DNA of 64,000 bases from Oligoflexia bacterium (GTDB lineage Bacteria; Bdellovibrionota; Bacteriovoracia; Bacteriovoracales; Bacteriovoracaceae): assembly GCA_024229115.1 (NCBI GenBank), contig JAAEST010000033.1:186001-250000 (forward strand), given 5' to 3'. The notes under the pieces are model-generated. The model had not been told where the DNA came from, did not search any database, and saw only the letters and a program-made list of their open reading frames with translations. The position numbers and the translations under genes are program-made. Shown one piece after another: positions 42,477 to 53,294 of this stretch (the first letter of the stretch is position 1; the number at the start of each line of letters is the position of its first letter).

Positions 42477-45400
42477 GTGATGGCGATCACTTTGTCGTTT
42501 CTATTTTCTTTTGAAGTTTTATCACAACCTGTTGAGCTTGGATTATTTTCTGGAACTAAAACTACAGCGGGTAGTAACAACACAAACTTAAACCAAGCAA
42601 CTGCTTACAGTATGAAGTGGGACTTTAGTAACGTTGATACAACTTACTTTGAACACTCGACTTCAAGTTTTTCACACCAAGTTAAAATTAAAACAGCAGG
42701 GGATTATAAACTTTCATTCAATGCTCCTATCACGCTTGTAGATACTAATAATTCAAGACGTTCACTAAGAGCTGAAGTTTTTGTCAATGGTGTTGTCGTT
42801 CCGTACGCAAGAACTGAGTCAACTTATATTCGTTCAAACTCAGGTCACCAGAAATCTTCGGCTTCACTTGTGACTTATCTTTCAGCTCTCTCGGTGAATG
42901 ATGTAGTTGAGGTTAGGGTACAACAAGCAACGAATGCTGGTACGATTACAACACCTGCTGCCACGATGCTAATGGAGTATATTCCGGGAACTCGTAAAGT
43001 GTTCTCAGCTTCAGGTACCCAAACAACAAATGGAACAGATGTAAATACAGCGACACCATTTGCGATTCAATGGTCAGAGAGACAGAATATTTCAAGTGCT
43101 TTTTCTCACAGCACTTCAACGAATTCACATGAGATCACGATTAACGAAACTGGGCAATATCTTGTTTATGTAAACCTTCCACATACACGTAGTGGAGCCT
43201 GTAATGGGAATAACGATCGTATTTCTGTTCAAGCAAGAGTTGAACTAGATGGAGTTCTTCAAGATGGTGCAGTAGGGACGCAAGGTTATATTCGTTGTAT
43301 GGATAATCATTTATCTTCATCAAGTCATTGGTTTGGTCGTTTATCAATGACAGCAGGACAGATTCTAACTGTTGATACATTAGGTGAAACTACGAATACA
43401 GGTTCCGCTGTAATTATTCCAACCGGAAGAAAAGCTAATATTGTTGTTGAAAAATTAGATAATACAACTGATATGATTGCACTTTCTGCAACGACGACTA
43501 CTGCGGGAGCAAATTGGAATGGTTCTGGAGATATTCAATGGACTTCAGAGGCATTTAAGGATGCAACAACTTTTGGTCATTCAACAGCATCTAATAGTCA
43601 CCAAATTACACTTAATGAAACGGGTGACTATATGGTGACTTACTCAAACTATTTTGGAAGTACTGTGGCCAGAACGAACCCATCAATTCAATTAAGGATT
43701 AATGGTTCAACTCAAGATGGTGGTGAGTGTAATACCAACTATATTAGAACTTCGAATGGTCATAATGAATCTTCATGTACTATGTCTTATCTTTTAAAAG
43801 GTGTTAATGCCGGAGAGGTTCTTACAATCTCAACTGGTGCAGATGGTGCGACAGGACAAGTTGATGATCTTGGAAGTACGCAAGTTGTTATTAAAAAGAT
43901 CACTTCAGAAGATCTTCCTTTTGCAATTGAAAATATTCCTAATAGAGTGCTCCATCTTGATGCACAGGACTTCGGAAATATTCTTGATGAAAGTGGACGT
44001 ACTGCAAGTGACCCTTCCTTTAGTGGTAATGTGCAAACATGGAAAGATAAATCTAGTTCAACGAATGCTAATAACGGTACTCAGACGACAGCTGCCGATA
44101 GACCAACACTTGATCTTGCTAATAAGTTCATGCAGTTCAATGGAGTGACTCAACACTTTAATGTGGCCAATCATGCAGAGTTAAACTTAGGGACACTTAC
44201 CGAAAGAACAATAGTTCTCGCATTTAAAACAGGTGCTGATGTGACTTCACCTCAGGTTATCTATGAAGAGGGTGGTGGTATCAGAGGGATGAACACTTAC
44301 GTGAGAGGTGGGAATCTCTATCTTGGTATTTGGAACGATAGAGATGATGGCGATGGGATTCAACCATTTACTTCAGCCTCAACTCCTGTTGCTGCTAATA
44401 CTCACTATTATGTAACGCTTGTTTATGATTATTCAAACTATACTGGTCCTACTGGTCCTGACGGACAGCTAAGAGGGCATATTAATGGAGTGAGTTTTGC
44501 GTCTCTTGGTACAACAACTTCAAGACTCTTTCCTCACTCTGGTGCTATTGGTTTAGGTCGTAAAGAAAACGGTACTTTTTATGATACAGGTGCATCAGGT
44601 GGAACTGGTGATGAATTTAATGGTGAGATTTTTGAGATTATTATTTATAACTCTGCCATTGATTCAGTTGAAGCGATTGAGTTCTATAATTATATGACAC
44701 AGAGATGGCCAGACCCACAACCTGTAACGAATCTAGCACTTGCTTCTAACTATACGAGTGATGGAACACAAACACCTAACTTAATTTGGACAGCTTCTAG
44801 CTCTCCTGATGTTAATGATTATCAACTTTCATTAGGTACTAGCGCGGGAGCTATCGATGTAGTTGGTTGGACGAGTGTAGGAAATGTAACAACTGCAAAT
44901 CTTACTGGTCTATCATTAACAGAATGTACTGACTACTATGCCAATGTCAGAGCGGCTGACTCTGATCCGAATTATTCAACTTTAGAGTCTACTGAGTTTA
45001 TTCGTTATGATGCCACTTCTCCAAGTGACCCATCATCATTAGTTGTTTCAGGATCATCTTCAGTGACTGCCTCAAAAGTGTTAACGTGGGCAAGTTCAGT
45101 TGATGCCTGTGGTTTTTCTCACTATGAATTAGGTATTGGTACATCTGCTGGTGCAGATGACGTTGTTTCTTTTACTAATATTGGAAACGTACTGACATAT
45201 CAATTTACAGGAATCGCTCCTAATTTAGTAAATGCGACAAATTATTACTTTACTCTTAGAGGTTATGACCTTGCTGGAAATGTGACAAGTGATGTGAGCT
45301 CAGGTGCATGGCAAGTAGATACTTGTGTGGCATCAGATGTAACAAATCCGACTGATCCAACTGCAGTAACAAATTCTGGAATTGGTGGTTCAACAACTTC

Positions 45401-48400
45401 TCCATCATTAAGTTGGGGAGCAAGTACTGACGCTTGTGGTTTCTCACATTATGAAGTTTCAATTGGTACATCTGCAGCAGCAACAGATGTTGTTACATGG
45501 ACAAATATTGGAAATGTTCTGACTCATAAATTCTTTGGAATTACTCCAGCACTAGTTTCAAATACAAACTACTTTACTAATATTAGAGCTGTTGACCTTG
45601 CTGGAAATAATTCAAATGTAGTAAGTACAGCAGCATGGCAACTACCTTCTCCAGGTGGAGTTTCTTCTGCAGGTTTAGAATTATGGTTAGACTCAGATGA
45701 TGCCTCAACCGTTTATCAAAATAATGCCTGTTCAACAGCTGCAACGACTGATGGACAATCTATTGGTTGTTGGTCAGATAAATCTGGTAATGGAAGAAAT
45801 GCGACAGCAACTGGTGCTGCAACACCGGCCTACAGAACAAATCAATTCAATGCTAAGCCAATTATCAGGTTTGATGGTACTGATGATGCTTTAGACTTTA
45901 CGGCACTTACTAATATGAGAACTGTTTTTGTCGTTAGAAAGTCTGATGAAAATACGTGGCAGCCATTATTTGGACATACAACAACAACTGATTGGTATAC
46001 CGATAATGCTACTCTTTTAGGAGCAAGTGCTTCTTCAAATTTAACAGCAGGTTCTTGGAGAGCTGACCTATCTAATGTAACAGATCCTGATATCTATGCT
46101 CAGCAACAGCAGTATCAGTTATTTTCTGTGGTGACGACTGGAAATGTTTCAGCGGATCACTTAGCCTCAGATAGAAAAACAGGTGGTCGTTTCTTTGATG
46201 GAGATATTGCAGAGGTTATTGTTTTCTCAAGAGCATTGAATTCAACTGAAATAAATGATGTAGAAAACTATTTATATTCAAAATGGTTTAGTGCGATACC
46301 TGCACCAATTACAAACTTAAATATGGCGAGTGCCTTTACTAATATTTCATCGCAGTCTCCTAGTTTTTCTTTTGATCATTCAATTTCACCTAATGTGAAT
46401 AGATATGAAGTGGCCATAGGTACGAGTGAAGGTGGTAATGAAGTTTCAGGTTGGACTAGTATTGGGCTAAGTAACTCTCATCAATTCTTTGGTTTAAGTC
46501 TTTCTGAATGTACAGATCATTATGTAAGTGTGAGAGTCGTTGATACAGAAGGAGACATATCAAATGTAGTTTCTTCTCCGATCGTAAAATATGATGGAAC
46601 AGCACCAACTTTACCTACGGGAGTTTCATTTTCTGGTACAGCTTCGGCGACATCTTCAAAAACTATTAACTGGACTAGTTCAACAGATGCTTGTTCATTC
46701 TCTCATTATGAAGTTTCACTAGGGACTACAGCTGGAGGTAATGACGCTGTAGATTGGGAAAATGTTGGAGATGTAAATTCAAAATTCTTCAGTGCCATTG
46801 CACCTGCATTAACAACAGCTACAGACTATTATTTGAATGTTAGAGCAGTTGACTCTGCAGGTAATACTTCTGCTTCAGTTTCAACTCTTGCATGGCAAGT
46901 GGATACATGTATTGCTACTGATACAACTAATCCATCAGATCCGTCTTCTTTAGTTTTAAGTGGTGACGCTCAAATTGATTCTTCTAGATCTTTATCATGG
47001 AGTGCTTCAACTGATGGTTGTGCATTTTCTCATTATATGGTGGCACTAGGGACTTCAGCTGGTGGAACTGATATTGTTGGATTCACAAATATTGGTAATA
47101 CACTTTCTCATCAATTTACAAGTATAGCTCCTTATTTAGCTTATAACACTAATTACTATATTACTGTTAAAGGTGTTGACCTTGCAGGTAATGAATCGAA
47201 TCCAATTTCTTCAAGTGCTTTTACTGTTGCTACTCCAGGTAGTGTAAGTGGAGCTGGTTTAACACTTTGGATGGATATGCAAGATTCATCGAGACTTTAT
47301 CAAGATGACTCATGTTCTTCGGCTGTTTCTTCTAATGGCCAATTCGTTGGTTGTGTAAAAGACAAATCGGGTAATGATAATCATGCAACAAATTCAAATA
47401 ATACGAATAAGCCAATCTATCAATCATCGAGTTTCATCGGTCGTCCATCGTTATACTTCGATGGAAGTGCTAATGAGTTCCTTGATTTTGGAACGATGAA
47501 TGATATTAGAACAGTGTTCTGGGTACTTAAAGAAGACGCAGCCAACGCTGGTAACACGGCTTTCTTGCTTGGTGATCCAAATGGTGCGACACAAGACTTT
47601 GCTAGAGCATCGACATTAGGAAATATTTTTGATGCAGGTAATGCTTCGGCCAATGTCACTGGCGGTGACTTCCAAATTGATGGAGCTCCTTTTACTCCGA
47701 CGACTACAGTAATGCCACGTTCAGAATCAGTAATCAGTTTGGTAACAACTGGCAATGTAACAGCATCATCATTTTCAAGAGATAGAATTTCATGTTGTTC
47801 TTCAAGAACTTGGGGTGGGTCTCTTGCTGAAGTTATAATTTTTAATAGAGCTCTTTCTGGTGCAGAAGTTACATCAGTAAATGATTATTTAAAACTAAAG
47901 TGGGGAATTGTTGCTGGTGAAACCGTTTGGTTAGGAGCAACTGATACTGATTGGTTTGATGCTTCTAACTGGAGTGCTGGAGTACCTAATTCAACCATGG
48001 ACTGTATTATCGGTGATAGGGCCAACGATCCAGTAATTTCTGGTGGACCAGCTTCTTGTAAGAATGCAACGATTGGAACAGGAACGCTAACTCTTGCGAA
48101 CGGTACAAGTGCTTCATTAGAAGTGTATAGAGACTTAACTTTCAATGGAACATTAGTACCGAATGATGGAAGTATCGTTTTAAGAGATGATGGTTCAACA
48201 GCGACGACTCAAAATTTAAGAGGTGATGGAATAACTTACTCTAATTTAGAGTTTAATAAAACAGCTGGAGGAAGGGTTAATCTATTCGATACTATCATTG
48301 CGGATAACTTTGATATGGGGCCGACTGCAAGCTTTGAATTTAAAGTTCTAGGTGGAGCTGATTTAACTCTTACTAATGGTATGACAATGGCATCAGGGAC

Positions 48401-51400
48401 ATTCAATATTGCTGCTGGAGGTGATGTTTTTGTAGGTGCAGGTCAAACAATTACTATTAATGGTGGTACATTCCAGACTTCAGGTGTATCAGATGCACTT
48501 CCTCAGAACTTAACTAACAAAGGGAAAATTGATTCTGTTTCAGGAAGATGGGGATTCATCGCCAATGCAGGTACTGTAAATCTAACAGGTTTCTTACTTG
48601 AGGATATGGATTCAAATGGCCTGAGAATTGATGGAACAGCAAATTTAGCCGCTCTTGATGGTGGTCAGTGGGTTAATCTTAATCAAGAATATGGAACACC
48701 TGTAAGGGCACTTAACTTAAATACTTCAACGAGTATTAGTGAAACAATACCAACAAACGTTGGTTTCAACTGGGGTGCAGCTAATAGTGCCTATGCAGGA
48801 ACTCCTGATCCAACAGATAATTACCTTCTTGTAAATGCTCCTAATTGTGGTGGTGCTACAATATCTTTCAACTTATGGTTTGGTAACTTCTTTGATGGAA
48901 CAGGACTTGTTGATACTGAAGATAAGATTATTGATGTGGACGATAGTGCAGGTAATACTTGTCAGGTTTCAATTGACCTAGCGAACTCACCAATTACACT
49001 TGCTTCATTTGGAGCAACAGCCTATGACACAAAAGTCTTACTTGAGTGGGAAACATCATCAGAATTAAATCACATTGGTTTCAATGTATATAGAAGTACT
49101 GAGATCGATGGGAATTATGTTCAAATTAATAATGAGTTAATTCTCAACTTCTTAACGTCCGCTTCTTTCAGAGGAAAGTATCGTTTTGTTGATGAGTCAT
49201 TAACAAATGAAACTCTTTATTATTATAAAATTGAGGATGTTGCCTTAGATGGAACAAGAGATCTTCATGGACCAGTTTATGCTAGACCTAAATCTGGCCT
49301 TGGTGCACCTCCAGCGTCTGATCCAGATCAAAATACTGTAGATGATCCGCCAGGTGTTCAAGATCTTGGTAATGGAGTTTCAATTTTAGCTCAAACAGAT
49401 TCTTCTATTAAGTTAAGAGTAAATCCTGCTGCACTTATCGTAACCGGTGCGACTTGGAATGGAAGCTATTCTCATATTGATATCCCTGGTTATTCAAGAG
49501 ATGTTGAAGCTGGAAAACCAGAATTATTAAATAGAGTTATTCTGATTCCTATTGATGGGGTTTACAACGGAATTAACTCGACTCAGAAAACATTAACAAC
49601 TTCAGATGCAACTGCCTCATTAGGTGGGGATCAAATTTCTCCAGCCCCTTCATGGTCGGCTGATGGAAGTGGGGTTTTACAAGCAAGTTATTCACCAGAT
49701 GCTGTTACGTATACGACAAATTCTTTTTCTCCAGTAAGTTATTATACTGTTGCCTCGAGTTCAGTAGCGATTAATGGTAAGAACTATGTAAAAGTAACAG
49801 TGAACCCAGTTCAATATAACCCTGTTACAGCGTCTTTAAACAGACTTGATAACCTGATCATTGATATTTCTCTGGATGGGACAGTTTGGGATTACACACC
49901 ACCAGTTGATTATGCAAGTGTTTCACCTGCTGCGATAGAGGGAAATCTAAGAATAAGATATAGCGAAGAAGGTATCTATAAAGTAACTCATACTGATCTT
50001 TACAATGCTTATGTGGAAGGACCATTTGACGGTGAGCCTGTTGCTAATTTCAGACTCTACTACCATGGAACAGAAATTCCAATGGAAGTTTATTCACCAT
50101 CTGGAAACTTTTCAACAGGCGATTATATTGTCTTCTATGGGAGCTTTGCTTCGTCGTTAGAAGATGGGATGGATGAAGTTGTTCTTACTCCATATGATTT
50201 TGATTCTGTTGAAACAAATGACCCACTTAGAATTACAGACTTTGATAATCAATTAAGCTCTAGTCCATATCAACTTGATTCTTTCACTGTAACTAAGAAA
50301 TTTGAGCAGGCCAATGATCTTTATGTCGATGATCATCCAATTGGTGGAATGATTGATCGTTATTATTGGAAACAACTATTTACTATGGCCGGAGCCGCAC
50401 CTAATGGTGCTTCAAGATTAGACTTCACTGCAGGATTAAATAATCTTTGGACTTCAGCTCCTGAAGACGTTGTTGTGACTGTTGAACTTCGTGGACGTCC
50501 AGTGATGACGACAAACCCTCATCACAATATAGGACTCTATGTAAATGGATCTGATGCTGGAACTGTTGATTTCCAAGTACAGACTCCAACGTCAATTAGT
50601 TTCAATGTTCCACATTCTTATTTTGTAGATGGAAATAATACGATTAGATTAGAAGCAAAAGGTGATCTTATCCCAGCTGGTGAGTTTGATATTATTCAAA
50701 TTAATAATGTAACGATTGCTTATGAATCTCAAATGAAGGCCGATAGTAATCAGGCCCATATTACTCAGTCAAATGATGAATATGAAGTTTATTTAAGAGG
50801 GTTTACTGAAAATACATTCAATGTATATGACCTATCTGATCCAGAAGGTGCTGTAAAGTATACAAACTTTTTCACTGAAACTTTTGATGGTGGAACAACA
50901 TATGAAATTGGTTTCGATGCTGTTTATGGTCCACTTGGAACAGGTGGAGAGAAAGTGCATATTCTTACTGACTCTCAGTTTAAGTCAACAAATGTGTTTA
51001 AGTTAGTTGAGTCGAATCAAGATAATTTAAAAGACACATCAAACAGAGCTGACTACCTAATGATTGGTTCGCAAAAACTATTAGATGCGGCGTCTGATCT
51101 TAAGGCCCATAGAGAAGGTCAGAGTTTGGAAGTTATGACTGTAACTCTTGAAGATATCTATGCTCAGTTTAGTCATGGACGTGTTTCAAGTTATGGAATT
51201 AAAGATTTTATTGCTTATGCTCTTGATAATTGGGAACTAAAACCTAAGTATCTATTAATTATTGGAGATGCAACACTCGACCCTAAAGATAACTTAAGTT
51301 TCTATACTGATGATAATGGTTATATGCCTATTCCATTTGAGCATGGTCAAAATGCAGATTACGGTTCTGATAACTGGTACGTTGCTGATGATAGTGGTCT

Positions 51401-52331
51401 TCCAAGGTTAGCAGTTGGACGTATTCCTTCTAATAATCAAGATGCCGTTTATGAGTATGTTCAAAAAGTAATTAACTATGAGGTTGGTGGAGCTTCTCCA
51501 GAGTCTCGTTTTGCTAAACAGACAACATTCATTTCAGGTGTGGATCAAAAAGGTGAGAACTTCAAAGGTCAAGCTGAGAAACTATCTAGCTTTATCACAG
51601 CTGCGAATAGTGAGTACTCTGGACCAGGTCTTCATAGAAGTACTGTAGCTGATGATGCGACAATGAAATCTGAAATTCAAAACTCTTTCAATGAAGGTCC
51701 ATTAATGATGACTTTTATTGGTCACGGTAATGAAAATGGTTGGGAGACATTCTTCCAGAATAATGAAGCTAAAAACTTAACGAATACTAAGTATCCAATT
51801 GTTCTTGCACTTAACTGTGTGAACTCTTATTTCTATAATGCAGATACAAGCTTAGTATCACTTTCTGAAGATCTTATCTTCAATAAAGATGGAGGTGCGG
51901 TAGCATTCTGGGGATCGACAACCTTTACTTCACCATCAGTTCAGATGAACCTTGCTGTAGGTTTATTAGATGAACTTGGTGCGAATACTAAGAACGGATA
52001 TAAAGTTGTTCGTCTTGGGGATCTCTTTATGAATGCTAAGATTAAGCAAGGTATTCATACTTCTTCAAATGATACGATTAAGTCATGGACTCTTATTGGT
52101 GACCCAGCACTTAGGTTGCCGCAAGACTCATTCACTGAGGTAAGAGCATCTGTAAATGTGCCGACACCTTCAGTTCCAGTTCCATCAGCGTCCGGTGGAG
52201 GAGGTTGTTCACTAGGAGCTTCAACTGGTAACGATAGCCGTTCACCTTGGTCAGGTATGTTAGAGTGGATTTTCTTATTTGCTTCGCTTTATGCGATTCG
52301 TAAAACTACTAAACTCTTAGCTCGTAAATAA
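42477..52331 (+). CDS. Giant surface protein with C25 (gingipain-family) peptidase domain
   Basis: About 3284 residues counted from the GTG at 42477; a better start may be an AUU at 42414 (see findings). After the signal peptide come three repeats of about 140 aa (FSHSTS-NSHEI-NETG pattern), a concanavalin A/LamG-like domain (about 485-745), paired fibronectin III-like repeats (ACGFSHYE units), a second LamG (1058-1270), more FN3, a third LamG (1587-1810), a beta-helix-like stretch (1815-2095) and another FN3. The C25 pro- and catalytic regions follow, with His3083 in FIGHGNENGW and Cys3114 in LALNCVNSY. The C-terminus GGGGCSLGA, one membrane helix and basic RKTTKLLARK look like a MYXO-CTERM-style sorting signal. 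Thirty-three bases separate it from the HprK-like gene. Confidence 0.9.
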   Translation: MMAITLSFLFSFEVLSQPVELGLFSGTKTTAGSNNTNLNQATAYSMKWDFSNVDTTYFEHSTSSFSHQVKIKTAGDYKLSFNAPITLVDTNNSRRSLRAEVFVNGVVVPYARTESTYIRSNSGHQKSSASLVTYLSALSVNDVVEVRVQQATNAGTITTPAATMLMEYIPGTRKVFSASGTQTTNGTDVNTATPFAIQWSERQNISSAFSHSTSTNSHEITINETGQYLVYVNLPHTRSGACNGNNDRISVQARVELDGVLQDGAVGTQGYIRCMDNHLSSSSHWFGRLSMTAGQILTVDTLGETTNTGSAVIIPTGRKANIVVEKLDNTTDMIALSATTTTAGANWNGSGDIQWTSEAFKDATTFGHSTASNSHQITLNETGDYMVTYSNYFGSTVARTNPSIQLRINGSTQDGGECNTNYIRTSNGHNESSCTMSYLLKGVNAGEVLTISTGADGATGQVDDLGSTQVVIKKITSEDLPFAIENIPNRVLHLDAQDFGNILDESGRTASDPSFSGNVQTWKDKSSSTNANNGTQTTAADRPTLDLANKFMQFNGVTQHFNVANHAELNLGTLTERTIVLAFKTGADVTSPQVIYEEGGGIRGMNTYVRGGNLYLGIWNDRDDGDGIQPFTSASTPVAANTHYYVTLVYDYSNYTGPTGPDGQLRGHINGVSFASLGTTTSRLFPHSGAIGLGRKENGTFYDTGASGGTGDEFNGEIFEIIIYNSAIDSVEAIEFYNYMTQRWPDPQPVTNLALASNYTSDGTQTPNLIWTASSSPDVNDYQLSLGTSAGAIDVVGWTSVGNVTTANLTGLSLTECTDYYANVRAADSDPNYSTLESTEFIRYDATSPSDPSSLVVSGSSSVTASKVLTWASSVDACGFSHYELGIGTSAGADDVVSFTNIGNVLTYQFTGIAPNLVNATNYYFTLRGYDLAGNVTSDVSSGAWQVDTCVASDVTNPTDPTAVTNSGIGGSTTSPSLSWGASTDACGFSHYEVSIGTSAAATDVVTWTNIGNVLTHKFFGITPALVSNTNYFTNIRAVDLAGNNSNVVSTAAWQLPSPGGVSSAGLELWLDSDDASTVYQNNACSTAATTDGQSIGCWSDKSGNGRNATATGAATPAYRTNQFNAKPIIRFDGTDDALDFTALTNMRTVFVVRKSDENTWQPLFGHTTTTDWYTDNATLLGASASSNLTAGSWRADLSNVTDPDIYAQQQQYQLFSVVTTGNVSADHLASDRKTGGRFFDGDIAEVIVFSRALNSTEINDVENYLYSKWFSAIPAPITNLNMASAFTNISSQSPSFSFDHSISPNVNRYEVAIGTSEGGNEVSGWTSIGLSNSHQFFGLSLSECTDHYVSVRVVDTEGDISNVVSSPIVKYDGTAPTLPTGVSFSGTASATSSKTINWTSSTDACSFSHYEVSLGTTAGGNDAVDWENVGDVNSKFFSAIAPALTTATDYYLNVRAVDSAGNTSASVSTLAWQVDTCIATDTTNPSDPSSLVLSGDAQIDSSRSLSWSASTDGCAFSHYMVALGTSAGGTDIVGFTNIGNTLSHQFTSIAPYLAYNTNYYITVKGVDLAGNESNPISSSAFTVATPGSVSGAGLTLWMDMQDSSRLYQDDSCSSAVSSNGQFVGCVKDKSGNDNHATNSNNTNKPIYQSSSFIGRPSLYFDGSANEFLDFGTMNDIRTVFWVLKEDAANAGNTAFLLGDPNGATQDFARASTLGNIFDAGNASANVTGGDFQIDGAPFTPTTTVMPRSESVISLVTTGNVTASSFSRDRISCCSSRTWGGSLAEVIIFNRALSGAEVTSVNDYLKLKWGIVAGETVWLGATDTDWFDASNWSAGVPNSTMDCIIGDRANDPVISGGPASCKNATIGTGTLTLANGTSASLEVYRDLTFNGTLVPNDGSIVLRDDGSTATTQNLRGDGITYSNLEFNKTAGGRVNLFDTIIADNFDMGPTASFEFKVLGGADLTLTNGMTMASGTFNIAAGGDVFVGAGQTITINGGTFQTSGVSDALPQNLTNKGKIDSVSGRWGFIANAGTVNLTGFLLEDMDSNGLRIDGTANLAALDGGQWVNLNQEYGTPVRALNLNTSTSISETIPTNVGFNWGAANSAYAGTPDPTDNYLLVNAPNCGGATISFNLWFGNFFDGTGLVDTEDKIIDVDDSAGNTCQVSIDLANSPITLASFGATAYDTKVLLEWETSSELNHIGFNVYRSTEIDGNYVQINNELILNFLTSASFRGKYRFVDESLTNETLYYYKIEDVALDGTRDLHGPVYARPKSGLGAPPASDPDQNTVDDPPGVQDLGNGVSILAQTDSSIKLRVNPAALIVTGATWNGSYSHIDIPGYSRDVEAGKPELLNRVILIPIDGVYNGINSTQKTLTTSDATASLGGDQISPAPSWSADGSGVLQASYSPDAVTYTTNSFSPVSYYTVASSSVAINGKNYVKVTVNPVQYNPVTASLNRLDNLIIDISLDGTVWDYTPPVDYASVSPAAIEGNLRIRYSEEGIYKVTHTDLYNAYVEGPFDGEPVANFRLYYHGTEIPMEVYSPSGNFSTGDYIVFYGSFASSLEDGMDEVVLTPYDFDSVETNDPLRITDFDNQLSSSPYQLDSFTVTKKFEQANDLYVDDHPIGGMIDRYYWKQLFTMAGAAPNGASRLDFTAGLNNLWTSAPEDVVVTVELRGRPVMTTNPHHNIGLYVNGSDAGTVDFQVQTPTSISFNVPHSYFVDGNNTIRLEAKGDLIPAGEFDIIQINNVTIAYESQMKADSNQAHITQSNDEYEVYLRGFTENTFNVYDLSDPEGAVKYTNFFTETFDGGTTYEIGFDAVYGPLGTGGEKVHILTDSQFKSTNVFKLVESNQDNLKDTSNRADYLMIGSQKLLDAASDLKAHREGQSLEVMTVTLEDIYAQFSHGRVSSYGIKDFIAYALDNWELKPKYLLIIGDATLDPKDNLSFYTDDNGYMPIPFEHGQNADYGSDNWYVADDSGLPRLAVGRIPSNNQDAVYEYVQKVINYEVGGASPESRFAKQTTFISGVDQKGENFKGQAEKLSSFITAANSEYSGPGLHRSTVADDATMKSEIQNSFNEGPLMMTFIGHGNENGWETFFQNNEAKNLTNTKYPIVLALNCVNSYFYNADTSLVSLSEDLIFNKDGGAVAFWGSTTFTSPSVQMNLAVGLLDELGANTKNGYKVVRLGDLFMNAKIKQGIHTSSNDTIKSWTLIGDPALRLPQDSFTEVRASVNVPTPSVPVPSASGGGGCSLGASTGNDSRSPWSGMLEWIFLFASLYAIRKTTKLLARK

Positions 52332-52364
52332 GGTTTCAGTGTATAATTTATACAAGAGGCCATT

Positions 52365-53294
52365 ATGGAATTCCAAAACAAAGAACTATATAAATTTAAG
52401 TATGAGCTAGCGAGCAAGTTTCTTGCCGAAAGTAAAAACATACAAGTATCAAACCATGCATTAGTTATTAATTTCCATGGGATCATACTAAATTTTGTTT
52501 CAGATTTAGAAAATGATATTGATCTATTAAAGGATTTCTTTCCAAAAGATTGGCATCTTAACAAATCTAATGAACAAACAATTAATATCTCTTTTCAGAG
52601 AGCATTAACAAAAGAAAATTCTCATATAATTTGGGATGATGAGCCTTATTCTGAATGTATCAGTGAAAATATAAATGAAAAGCTTGTTTGCTTTCAAAGA
52701 GACTTTTTAGCGATAGAAAGAGACTCTCTCAATTATCATGTTTATCTTTTAGATTTTATAGATGATGGATTCTATAATTTTTTAAGATGGCTACTTCCAA
52801 GAAAACTACCACTTTCTAATAAGGTCCTACTTCATTCTTCTTGTATTGTGAAAAGGAATGGAAAAGCAGTTATCTTTTTAGGTCATTCTGGAGCAGGAAA
52901 GACAACGATTGCTGGTTTGGCGGGGGATCGACTCTGTTTAGGCGATGATATGAATCTTTTTTCATGGAAAGATGAGAGCACAGAGGGGTTTTACATTTCT
53001 CCTGGTGCCGTTGGTGGAGCGATCACTTGTGAAGATAACTTATCGGTGAGATATCCAATTGAAGCTATTTATTGGCTCCATCAAGCTGAGGAAAATAAAG
53101 TAGAGCCCATGGAAAGTGTTCAAGCAGCACAGAAATTTATTTCTTCATGTGCTAATCTTTATTGGGAAAGTGCTCCAACAGAGTTAGTAGATTCGCTCTT
53201 TGCCTGTGCTTTAAAAGTCTCAAACAAAATACCATTTTATAATTTATATTTTAAGAAAAATGCGGAGATATGGAATGAATTGGACAATAACTAA
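52365..53294 (+). CDS. HPr-kinase-like ATPase of a peptide-modification cluster
   Basis: The 309-aa protein has an unassigned N-terminal half and an HprK-like kinase half: LLHSSCIVKRNGKAVIFLG, Walker A GHSGAGKTT (173-181) and LGDDMN (Asp193-194). It lacks the rest of true HprK, so it is not the PTS regulator. Related HprK-like enzymes occur in lasso and other peptide clusters, and some phosphorylate the precursor at its C-terminal Ser. Here the candidate precursor ends in Ser, which fits. AGAGG precedes the ATG. It overlaps the PqqD-like gene by 20 bases. Confidence 0.85.
   Translation: MEFQNKELYKFKYELASKFLAESKNIQVSNHALVINFHGIILNFVSDLENDIDLLKDFFPKDWHLNKSNEQTINISFQRALTKENSHIIWDDEPYSECISENINEKLVCFQRDFLAIERDSLNYHVYLLDFIDDGFYNFLRWLLPRKLPLSNKVLLHSSCIVKRNGKAVIFLGHSGAGKTTIAGLAGDRLCLGDDMNLFSWKDESTEGFYISPGAVGGAITCEDNLSVRYPIEAIYWLHQAEENKVEPMESVQAAQKFISSCANLYWESAPTELVDSLFACALKVSNKIPFYNLYFKKNAEIWNELDNN

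Noticed and set aside
44760-47230. Repeats that could be mistaken for a CRISPR array or tandem DNA repeat
   Set aside because: They are degenerate protein-level FN3-like repeats of about 100 residues inside one reading frame, without short identical repeats and unique spacers.
47420-47755. Antisense reading frame of 111 codons inside the giant peptidase gene
   Set aside because: It is a shadow of the Ser/Thr/Gly-rich coding frame; no ribosome binding site or domain is seen.
52365-53294. Genuine HPr kinase/phosphorylase of the PTS
   Set aside because: Only the P-loop and neighbouring residues match; no HPr or PTS gene is nearby and the N-terminal half differs.
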